A DNA stretch of 64,000 bases, taken from the NCBI RefSeq assembly GCF_000321225.1, contig NW_004450459.1, positions 690,208 to 754,207 on the forward strand, read 5' to 3'. Below are positions 28,101 through 40,100 of this stretch, piece after piece. This stretch comes from Odobenus rosmarus divergens (lineage: Eukaryota > Chordata > Mammalia > Carnivora > Odobenidae). A program made the position numbers and the translations under genes. The notes beneath the pieces were generated by a model, which worked only from the letters and a program-made list of their open reading frames with translations, made no database searches and was not told where the DNA came from. Every line of letters starts with the position of its first letter. The first letter of the stretch is position 1.

Positions 28101-31100
28101 CCCTGTTTGCTCTGAATATAATTTTTTCCTATTTTCTTTGGCTTCTGTATTTCATATGGGAGGTCTTCGCAAAATTTTCTGTGATTCTCAGTATCTGTTT
28201 GCATATAATAGTAAGGCATTAAAACACTGAGCAGGAGTTGTATGTGTGCATCCCACACACACATTACACAGGATGTATTTATACTAAAAATTATTCATTG
28301 TTTATATGAAATTCAAATTTAACTGGGCTTCTTTTATGTCCATTTGCTAAATCTGACAACCCTGGGTATATGGCTTATGAACTCCTAGCTTCTGGGTGAC
28401 TGGGCTAGGTTTTCAATCCAGAGATTTGTTCCATTTCACTTCATTCCCTCTTCTGAGCTCTGTCTCTCCTTCCCACCTTGTATTTTCCTCAGTCCAGAGT
28501 CTGCTCTTTCATTTCTCCAGGGAATAAACCTTTAGCTGTCTCCAGGGGTAGAGGAAAGAAGCTAACTGACCACTTTGGGAGAGCATTTTGTGGGCTCTGC
28601 ATGTTCTGTAGACTGGCTTGCTATCGATCTCCTTATCTTCCTTAAGCTTTGAGAGTCACATCCCCTTTTCATGGCACGTTTTGTCTCTGGGCTCCAAACA
28701 AGGTCTTACAGGGCAAAGTATCTTGCTTCTCAGAGCTATTCTCTGTAGGTCCTACTTTTCACTTCTACTCTGCTATATCAGTTACCATTTGTTGGTCAGT
28801 CTTCGATTCTCCACTAATGTATTGACATCTCTTCTCAGTTGTGGTGTGACCTCTCTCTTTCTCCTTGCAGATTTATGCCTTTATTTTTCTTTTAAATTTA
28901 TTTGGTATCCTTTCAGTGGAGTTTCAGGAGAGAGAGGACACAGACACATGGGCTCAATCTACCAGGTTTAACTAGAATGCCAGAATGCAATTTAAATCCA
29001 GACCGACATACCTCCAAAGCTTTCACTCCTTCCACAATACCATTTACTAAGTCATTCAGTGGAATCCAACAATAAATACCTATGGCATAGATTGTTAGTT
29101 GTCTAATCTAATATCCCTCCTTCCTTTATTAATAATAGAACCCCTACTTTTTTAGCAGGGCACATGGCTACCCAGAATAAAGACTTCCTTTCCCAACCTT
29201 CCTTCAACCTAGGTATAGCCAAATCACTAAATTCTGTCCAATGAAATGTAAGTGGAAGAGTTATGTGGAGCTTCCAGAAAATTCTCTTAAAAGATAACCT
29301 GCATCTAGGAATGTCTTCCCGTTGCCTTCATATAGAAACGATAACTTGGGATGTTCACATTTGTATAAAACAAAGGATAAAGGAGTTTAAAGATAATGAA
29401 AACTGTTAGGGCATAGAAATTGAAATAGGGAACAACATTTTTATCAGAATTTAAGCTATAACAAAATATAAAACAGTGTAGGATGTAGCATTTAAGAAGC
29501 TTTATGTGGTAAATAACATGGCATTCATCTGTAAAATGTTCAATATGTTGATGTGAGTGGTAGTTTTACTGATGTATACATAGTTTTTAAGCACATTCTA
29601 AGTACTTAATAAAAGTAATTCTTAAATCAAATACCAAAAAAAAAAAAAAAAGATAACCTGCATCACATTTTGGCCCCTTTTTTTCCTTGCCCCTTCTTTC
29701 TTTCTGCTAGCTGAAATGTGGACATTATGGTTGGAGCTTGAGCAGTTATTTTGGACTATGGTAGAAACCACATGCTGAAGGTGGCAGCTCAGAAAGACAA
29801 AAGGAGCCCTGGGTCCGTGAGGAGTTAATGTAGCTACTCTACTATCTCCACATTGTGGATCTCCAAATTTCTTTTATGTGATAGAGAAGTAAGCCACTGC
29901 TATTTTGGGGTTTCTCTCCCTTACAATGGAATCTAATTCGAACTGACAGAATGCCAAAGTGCAGTAAGATTTCAATGAGAGTGGAACAGTCTTCCTAGAA
30001 AAGGTGATGGAGGAGATGGACCTTAAAGGAAAGTTCAGCCAGGTGGGGAAGGGCAGGGACAGGGTCTCATGCAGAAACAGCGTAATTAGGGCACAGGGGC
30101 ACCTCATGAGGTGTTTTCAAAGGGCAATCCGTAGACCAGGCTGTAGTGGCCAAATCATGTGGGAGAGGAGTGGAAGATAAGAAGGAAAAAAGGCTGGGGG
30201 CAGATCATGGAGGGCTCTGGAACTTGAACCAAGTTTGAAGCAATGAAGCCACTGAAGGTTTTTGAGATGGAAGTTGGAGATACATGATTAGAATGTGAGG
30301 GAGGGTTAGGCTGAAGAATTCCAGAGTCTTCTACACACCTATATAAGGTTATATGGAGATGAGGCTAAGGGAACAAATCTGAATAGAGAGAGAAGAACAT
30401 GGGCTCAAGAACTCATTCGTGGGAACAAGGAGAAAAGAAACCTACAAAGAACCCAGAAAAGGAAGGAGAAAAGCAGCCAGATGTTGGGGAAGAGAAGAGG
30501 GTAGAAAATGATCGTGAGAAGTCCGTAAACCTTTAGAGGTCTCAACAAAGCTAGACAATATCAGAAATGAGTAAAGGACATTGAATTTGAGGACAAGGAA
30601 GTCTCTAGTGACCTCTGAAAGAACAATTTTGGTTGAATGTGAAAGGGCACGTTGGTCTTCGAAGTGTAAATACGTGTTAGGAAAATAAAGGTAGTAATGT
30701 GTTCCATTCATTTTAAAAGGTAGGCAGTAAAAGAAAGGTAAATTGAAAAGCAATTAAAGATCTCCATGGGATCAAGTGAAAGAATTTTTTAAGGAAGGGA
30801 AATGGGTCTTTAAGAGGAAACTCTGCCTATTGGTGAAGGAAGAGACTTCCAGGCTGCTAAAATAGGTGATACCTGATGGAGCAGGTCTCAGAGGAAATAA
30901 GAGCAATGGAATTTCCAGCTCAGATGGCAGCTTGAACTTTGGAGAAAAGGAGGACAGCTCTTCTGAGAAAGAGAACTAGAGGAGAAGCAAGAAAGGAAGA
31001 CTTGGATTTCAAGTCAACCTTTCAGCAACAAATCTTTCATTAGCATCATCAGCACCATTATGGATCTGACCAGAAATAATAGTCCAAAGTAGCAATCTTT

Positions 31101-34100
31101 GCCAGTCTCTAAAATAAAAATGGCCATCGCTTAGCTTCAGAGTCAAAATCTCACACAAAACTCATAAAATAGAAGAAAGCTATAAATCTCACGTGGTAGC
31201 CCTGATTTTCTTGTCTTACAGATACCACCTTGATGAAGTTCATTTAGATGAGGGGAAAACAACAACAGAAAGTTTAGCTCATTTACACATTGATACCAGT
31301 GTTAGAAAAGCAAGCAACCCCCAATATGGACCTGAAAATTAATCACAGGATGAAATTTTCAATATCCATTTGTCAAATAGATCAAATGCCAATACCTACT
31401 CAAAGTACAGCGTGAGGTCTGTTGCTAATATTGACTGCTTCAAAAGCTGCATAAGGTCACTATATTCCTTGGAGGACAAATTAGCAAAGATGTTGTGACC
31501 CTGCAATGAGAAAGTAAAAAGTCACAAAAGACAACACTAAATCTGAGGTTGTTGATTACATGTGTTTCCTATATTAAAAAAAAGTATGGGTACATGATAA
31601 AATCATTTAAGACAATTTAATGACATTTCGTGCAAGTACAAACAGATTCTCTGGCAGACAGAGCAAAGCCGGAAAGTGCAATCATTTTCGAGGACTACCA
31701 AGGGGCACTTTGTTATTCTTTATTAGACTTTATTAGTCCTAAATAGAAAACTCCGAAAATCTTTAAACTTACTGTGGATATGTTTGTGCCGACAACTTCA
31801 TTTGACTGCCACTTCCCGTGGAATTTACTGAGTGTAGAAGTTGACAAAACATTTGGGAATCTTTCTGACCCTAAAATGAACACTAGTTTCTCTAATAAAG
31901 ACTTAAGTTGGCATTTTGGAAGCACCGGCTATGGCAACAAAGGACTTCAAGAAGAAGGAAAAAAACCTTAGACCAGTGGTTCTCAGCTGAGGGTGATTTT
32001 GGCAATGGGGACTTCCGGCAATGCTTAGAGACACTTTTGATTGTCACACTGACTGGGTGTGTTGTTGGTGGGTAGAGGCCTGGGATGCTGCTAAATCTCT
32101 CACAATGTACAGGAGAGACCCCACGACAAAGATTTACCTGGCCCTGCATGGCAACACGGCCGAGTTTGAGAATCCCTGTGTGAAATTGTGAAGATACATC
32201 CCAATGAAGCGTGTGGTAGTTTAAGCTCAGTATGTAATTACTGAGTGGCTAGAATGTATAAGATGTGGTTCTTGGCGTAGTTCTTGGGACTGGTAAGATG
32301 ACTTTTACCTAGGAAAACTTGCACCTGTATCTCCATACCTTTGGAAAGCATACTTCTTTTCATCAAAATTTGTTTTAGCTCCATTAGATAGTTCTGCAAT
32401 GTTTTTATAAAGTGAAAAAAAAATCCTTGTGTAAAGTGACCGACAATTCACTTAATCTCTTTTGAAAGTCAGGGACTTTTTCATTGATCAGGTTTTCTTA
32501 GCATGAATTATGAACTCATAAACACGAGGCCTGGGAACCAGAGGAGTTTTAAACCCGGTGTTGAGAGCCAGAAGGTGCTGCTGAAGGAGGGGGCAGAATG
32601 ACTGCCTGAGAATAAACTATTCTCTACCAAGAGGTAAATTAATTCTTTCAGGGGACCAGAATATCAATTAGCAAATTAGTTCTTACCAGGCGCCAGATGA
32701 TAATCTCCTTCCCTGGGTTAATTTATCTCATTGGGTGAACCCTCTGCTCCTTAAAGACTAGAGTATATTGGTTTCACCTGGGCCCAGGTCCAATATTAAT
32801 AATAATTTTCAAATGAACTCTTCCAGACCCTTAATTCAGCCATTAGGAAGAAGACAAATAACTAAAGGTAGGCCATGCCATAATTCTGCACGGGTTTCTT
32901 TGCCTGAGCCTTGCCCCATGGATCAATCATGGGCTGCTGTGCTGGGGGCCTGGGAGAAAGTGGGTGGAAGCCGTGGAAAAGTCGTCACCCAGATCCAGAC
33001 CCATGTGTCTAGCATCTCCTGGTGAAAGAAATATAGCATTTAGGAGTAAGTTACAGTAAAAACTGTGGAGTTCAGGAGACAGTAGGTCTGAATTTGAGGA
33101 TTTTTTTTTTTAAAGATTTTTTGTTTATTCATTTGAGAGAGAGAGAGAGCAAGAGCATGAGCAGGGGGAAGGGGCAGAGAGAGAAGCAGGCTCCCTGCTC
33201 AGCAGGAAGCCCGATGCAGGACTTGATCCCAGGACGCTGGGATCATGACCTGAGCCGACCTGAGGACACTTAACCCACTGAGCCACCCAGGCGCCCTGAG
33301 GATCTTGACCATTTCGTGAGACAGCATGCTTTACCAATTTTAAAGGACATAGAGTAACTGACACAATTTACACCTAACAGAGTGATAAAGATAAGCTTTA
33401 ATAAAAAGAATAGCTAATTTGCAGAGTATTGCTTCTAGGCAAATTGACCTTCTACAGTGCCTCAAGGGTTTGGTCCCTGAAACAGATCTGCCTCCCTGAA
33501 ATACTGCTTCTACTCCTTGTTTAGGGAGCAAAGAAAACCAAATGTGGAGGGAGCAAGGTCTGGAGCGACTTTTTGCCCTGCTGCTGCCTCATTTGAAAAG
33601 CGGGGTGATAATGACATCTGCATGTTTGCCTTTCTGAGGGGCAGGGTGGGAGCGGATGTGGGGGGAGTGCCAGGCCCCAACCCACACACCAGTTGCTCAG
33701 GGCACAGTTCCGTTATTATTGTTCTTCATAGAGAACCCTGGAGTGAAGACCAGCCAATGTGGTTTGTTTGTATGAAGCCAAATTCTGAGTTAGTGGGGTT
33801 TGTTTTTCCCAGGAAACAAATGACCCCCTGAGAAAACCCTAACACCCTGTTTCTAATCCCTGTCGTTCTGAAGGGGGGAGTTCCTGGGGTCAGAGGTACA
33901 GAAAACAGTCTGCACCCAAGCTCCTCACCCTCCCTTCTACCCTCTTTCTTCCACAGCGCTCAGCTGAAACATGACTTACATAGGAAAATTCCAGAGCCGC
34001 AGATGCTGGGATGCTGGTTTCTGTCAGAGTTGCTGAGAGCCTAACCCTTGATGTTTCATTCCCAACTGAAAATACATCTCCCCCAGCGGTTTTGCCCTTC

Positions 34101-37100
34101 CCCAGCCGCACTGGGTTCCGGAGTGCTGACTCTCCTTTATGGGGTCGAAGAAGGCTTTCGTGATACTGCAAAAGGCATGCTTTCTCAAGATAGGCTGGAG
34201 GAAAAAAAACCTCCATATTTAATGATGCTATTCCAGTGAAGCAGGGCCTTAATGATGATAATAATAATAATTAATGGCACAGCTAGAGAACTGACAAATA
34301 ATGGGGAACAGATGATCCCTTTTTGGCCTAAAAAAAAAAAAAAGTCTGTATGCCTGCAGAAAATTAAACAGATCCTTTCCTGGCAATTTAAAACTCAGAG
34401 GCCTCAGCCAGAGTCAGTTAGTGGTTTTTCGTTTTCTCCGTGGAGAGCTCAAAGTACAAAAGCCCAACTATTTTCAACTCCTGCACTGCCACGTGAAACA
34501 AAATAAGGCATATGGCTTTAGCCCTGGGTCTCAAGTTTAGCTGCAATTCTCACTTTCAGACTGCTCCCACCAGCAATTTTGGGTTCTTTTATCTTTTATA
34601 GCTTTCTCAATTGTGCTAATAAAGTGTAACTTTCTCGCCCTGTTTCCACTTCTACTGTCTTTTAAAATGGCTTTGGATTTCGCGAAATGGGAACGTTGGG
34701 CCACTCACTACTTGGACCAAGTCACTCTGTCGGTGGGCTTCTGTATTCCTTCAGGAAGGTAAGACTGTGCTTTGGTGACAAGCTATATAAGCAGTCTCCT
34801 CTGCTAAGTGGACCTGAAAAGTCTTCTTACCAATAATGAGACCCAAATGAAATCCGCTCAGGAAGAATTTGAATAAGGTTCTTAATCAGGCATCTGAAAG
34901 AATTTTAAAAAGCCACCAAGAAAAACAATCTTTTGGCCTAAAAAAAAAAAAAAATGTGTCCCTCTTCTCTGTATCTACCTGTGGCACTACAAAGAAAGAG
35001 GTAGCAAACATTGTTTTATTGGTTTTCTGTCAAGGGGAGAAGCAGAATATTAGGTCTGTACCTCACTTTGAAGGATCATCACAGCATGGTTAAAATGGTG
35101 ATGCTCCAAGGTAGCGGAAGTTCCGTAGAGCTGGGCCAGGGCAGAGCCGCTCCTGAAAGAGGACAGAAGGGTGAGTGACCCAGGCCTTCCACCTGCCAGC
35201 GATTCTCCCACACCAGCTCTTTGGATCAAACTGCTTTCCCTGCTTTGGCAAAGGAACGTGAGCATCTACATTCTCAGGAAACTGTGTAGTTCACTCATCC
35301 ATGAAGGAAATATTTCGAAAAACTTCTATGTGTTAGGCTAGGGCCGGTGGATGATACAACAATAAATGAGACAGAGTCCATGTTGCTAAGAAATTTACAG
35401 ACTAGTAAGGAAGATGAGATGTGGTCACAAGGGAAAATAATGCACATAACCCAGATACCCAGATACCATAGAAATTGTTCCAGGTCCAAGCAAAGTGCTG
35501 TGGGTGATCTGAGGACAAAAGACATAATTTCTAGCTCAGGGGATCAGGGTACGCTTCATGAACTAAACCTTATGTAGCTTCTGAGCGCCCAGAACAACTC
35601 ACTCTCTTATACTAAATGTATTTGACACTCCATGGGAAAGCCCTTGGAAATATTAGGCAGAGCCCATTTAACTGCTACATGTACGGCCGACAAGCTCCTA
35701 CTATGGTTTCCCAGCCCACAGCCCCATTATATCTCAGGGTAGAACTCTGGTAAGTTCCCTGGATTTGGAGTCAGACCCCGGCTCTTGGTAATAGCTCTGG
35801 ACAATTACTTGGGTGCTTTAAGATTCAGCTTCTTTGTCTCTAAAGTTATGATAATGCTACCTACCTCCTATTATTTATGAAAATAAAATATTTGAAAGTG
35901 CCTGTCATAATGCATGACACGTAGCAGACTGCAGTCTAGTAAATCAATTAAAACCCATATATATTTCCATCTGCGAAAAGAAAATGCTAATTGAGGGGCG
36001 ACTGGGTGGCTCAGTCATTTAGGTGTCTGCCTTCCGCTCAGGTCATGATCCCAGAGTCCTGGGATAGAGCCCTGCGTCGGGTTCCCAGCGGGAAACCTGC
36101 TTCTCCCTCTCCCACTCCCCCTGCTTGTGTTCCCTCTCTCGCTGTGTCTCTCTCTGCCAAATAAATAAATAAAATCTAAAAAAAAAAAAAAAAAGAAAAT
36201 GTTAATTGATACTTGAAAAAATCATTTTGAAATATCTGTAAATTTTGCTCATGTAGAACAACTTAATTCTCAACAATATCAGTTCAGCAAAGTGTTTGTT
36301 GGAAATGTTCAAGTGTGTTCATTTCCAGCTCATGTGGATTAGGAATTAGAGCATCTTAAGAGCCAAGAGAGATCCAGAGAATCCTATAGTTTAAAGGGCA
36401 GTCCTGGGACTCTGACTAATGACCCATCCAGGTCCTTGTATTCTTTCCTGCTCATTCCAGGGAGTTTGGACGTTGAAAGGGCAATTTAGCTTTTACTTGG
36501 AAATGCCAGAGGTTGACAGCTCACAGTCTGCCCTGCTAATGAGAGGAGCAAGAACTGCATTTATGTGCGATGTGAAGGATTTTGGTCATGAGCTGCCCTC
36601 CATCCCCAAGATCCCCAGCCAGATCAGGAGCCCAGGGACCTGTGATGCTTGGAAAGACTCAGAACTCACCACCTGTTGGGAGAAGCACAGGGTCCATAGG
36701 GATTATTATGAATAGAGTTGGTAAGGAGGGAACTAGATTTTAATCGGGTATGTGTTATTTCTTTAAATCTTACCTTAATCTATACCATTTAGTAAGTGAA
36801 AATTTGTTAGGCTACTCTTAGTAATCAATGATTAATTAATATTTAATTTTAGTTACAATTTTCTATCAGCTCATTTTTATGAAAATACATTTTTCAAAGT
36901 GTACACTGTATGTCTTTGGTTTGGTTTTTGAAATTCTAGGATGTGTTATATGCATGTCACATCCAATTGCCTGGCATGGAACAGGTGCTTAAAAAATATT
37001 AGCTGCTTGGCTAATAAGCTTACAGTGGTATGGCTAGAGATTATAGTTGGAATTGGAAAGTTGACAGTAATAAGCGTGTTAGCATATTTTGTGATAATGT

Positions 37101-40100
37101 CTTTAACAATGATAGCTATCATGAATACTTACCTATCATACACTAGGCAATATATTAACAACTTACTATATTATTTCATCTAGTCCTGACAACAACCACA
37201 AAAGAGGTGTTATTTTTCTCATTTGACAGATGAGGAAACCGAGGCTCAGAAGAGTTACGCAGCTTTCCCAAGATCTCACAGCTGGCAGGTACCAGTGCTG
37301 GACTGGAACCCAAGCTTGTAACTTTCTTCTCATTGCATCATGAGAAAGATAACTTTCTCATTTCTGCTACGGAGTCTCCATTTTTGCCAAGCTGGTTGTC
37401 ATCAGTGAAAGAAGATTTCAAAATGTAATGCAGAATTTTACTTGTATAACTGCTAACCACAGGCTCAGATTCCTGTGACTTATTTCTATTCACCAGCCAT
37501 GCCCAGTTGCACCTCACTTAGTGGTGTGAATCCTGATAACAGAGCTCAGGTCACAATGCAAAATATTCTCTCTTCCTTTATCATGTTGGTTTAGCAGACC
37601 TCACAAAAGTTAAACCAGCTAGATGATCACAAATTATATTTTCTTCTTTCAGGATGAGTAGGATGTTCCCTCCCTTAACCAGGGGACACCTTATAACGAA
37701 TACTCTGGTGCCTCCTACATCGCTCCTCTCCCCCTTCCCCAGATCCACAGGGCTTCTGAGTGCTGCGTTCCGTCACAAGTCCTCTCGGGTGTTCCTGCAA
37801 ATGCAGCCATGTGACTGTCCCCCATCTGAGCATCTTCAACAGCAGGCTCTCTCTTTGTTCCCTTTGTAATTCCATCTTATATTCTCCCGACTCTCACACA
37901 ATACTGAGTTCATCACAAAAATATGTAGATTTTGCAACTGAAGCAGAGTAAGGCTACAAAAGTGCAAGAAGACATTGTGATTCATTCATTCATTCATTCA
38001 TTCATTCATCTATCATTAATTCACCCAATAAGGATTGATGACTTTCACAAAGCCAGGCTGCAGGCATGTGGAATACAAAGATAAATAAGACTTGCCTCTT
38101 GCCCTCAGGAAGCTCACAGTCCCCTATAATTTTGTAGGAGACATTCTCTGATTAGACTTGCACTAATAACGCTCACCTTTCTGCAAACAAGGTGCTGTCT
38201 TAGCGCTCACAGAATAGAGTGTGAGACTAAACCTACTTCGGTTTTCTAGAGTAAAATCATATAAGCAAGAATGCTTCCATTTCCATATGGATCCTTTGTT
38301 TACACTGTTAGATTTGGTCGTTGTCAGTTTTTCTAAGACTGCAAAACCCCTTGGTGCTTTTTCTCTCCGGCCAAGTCTCACTGAGGATGTTGCCTATACC
38401 TGCCACTGTCATGCTACGAACCTCCTAGGGCCACAGGAGTGAAGACATTAAACTTGATGTAACTGGCAAAAAATAAAATGTGTCTGTTAGGATATACTTT
38501 ATCAAAAAGTAGTCTGCAGAATATTAGTTCTTTGAAATATTAAATGGCATGTGGGCAGAAATGAAAAAGTCCCATGGTCAAAATGCTGGGTTTAAAAAGT
38601 TAAGCTGTTTTTTTTACTGTAGGTTTTCCCAATGGTATCGATATGTAAAAATACATTGTGATTTGGCAGGCGAGGAATGTAATATGCAGTATTAATCAAT
38701 TTTACTTTATCATAAAACCATTTTTTAAAAGAGGCCATGTCTTTCATGTAATATATTTTGTGTAAAGGTATACTTCCAGTTTTTCATGTAAAATATGAAA
38801 AAGATACCCAAATCAATTTCATATGGAAAAAATGAACTTTAACACCCGCCTTCATCTTAATTGTCTGCGGTAAGTATATCCATCATATAAGAGCTTTGGG
38901 GCACACACAGAGTAGTTACGAAAATATTACATACCCAAATGTGGAGCTATGTATAGCTCCACATTGTGGATATCCATATTATATATCCAAATGCCAAAAG
39001 CACAGGAATATTTATACATGTGATTATTCATGATGCTCATTATTGATTAGGTCATCCCAACATACTAAAGTTTTTCATTTTTGGATAGGCGACACACCAA
39101 GGAGACACTTATTAAAAAGAAATGTTGAAGTGAAAATTCTTTCCCTACAGGCATTCAGCACTTTGCACAGGGAGCAAAAATAAATAAATAAACAAACAAA
39201 CAAACAAACAAACATGCAAAACATGCATAAGTTTGCTAGGTGTGCATAAAGAGAGATGTAATGGAAGTGCGTGGCCGTGGCTTGTGGGAAAGTTTTAAAA
39301 GGAAAACTATGAAAGGTAATTAGGAGATTGAGAATTGCTGGGAGGTGGTGAGGAATGGGATCAGGCTGTCACGGCAGATTAATGTGCACCAGGATTTCAC
39401 TTCTGGGACCTGGCCGAAAGCGACAAGATGGGTTTTCATTCCCAATAAATGAGTATAGGAGATTATGCTAGAAATGAATAGAAGAAGTCTCCTAGGAGAA
39501 TATACTACAAAGCTGCTTGGTACTGATATTCAATCATCGGGGGCAGCTGTAATGGAGAGGGAGATGAGTGGGCAACGCGGTCCCTGGAGAAAACAGGAGA
39601 GAGGTGTTCACAGAGTACTTGCCAAGCATGGTGGGATAGCAGCCCTCTCTGCCTATTGATCACTCACTGCACGTGCTCCAATACTCAAAAATTAAGAATA
39701 AAATATGAAAATGCATAGGTTCACTCATCAGAAAGGCTAAGAGAATAAATCATATTGTGCTATAACTAAAGTCACAACTTTTTATTGTAGAGGCATTTTG
39801 CATTTTATATAGTAATTTGTCCCTTGCTAAATGTCTCCTGTTTCTTTATAGCCTTATATATGAATAAAAGGTACTGTATGCTTTGCCACATAATAATTGG
39901 TGCATTTAAATCCCATTTCCGAATCACTTGAAAGGTTGGAATTATACTGTGAATACTTTAAGGGAAGGGACTGTTTGTTATACTTCTTTATTTCTCCCAC
40001 AATGCCTAGCACAGAGCCTTGCACAATAAAGCACTCAATTATTGTGGAATAACAAAGGAAATGAGGATTAGATTTCTTCTTAGGGTTTTCCAAACAATGG

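Larger units (their letters stand above)
16445..31399 (-). other. PDE11A intron between exons E and F
   Basis: This 14,955-bp intron is dense in repeats: three full SINEs, one older SINE, many MIR/L2 remnants, an L1 fragment at about 21270-21700, a likely old LINE at 27780-28960 and a processed retrocopy at 29306-29647. The stretches 20210-21260, 22200-23520 and 30750-31390 show no recognisable element beyond short simple repeats. Confidence 0.85.
31501..35061 (-). other. PDE11A intron between exons D and E
   Basis: This is 3,561 bp with GTACAG donor and TTGCAG acceptor. It contains a MER5A DNA element and one SINE. The stretches 32180-33090 and 33300-34970 show no recognised repeat except AT-rich simple repeats at 34250-34272 and two poly-A runs preceded by the same 10-mer. 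Confidence 0.85.

Noticed and set aside
37981..38008. Regular short repeats as a CRISPR-like array
   Set aside because: Simple ATTC microsatellite with no spacers, in a mammalian nuclear intron.
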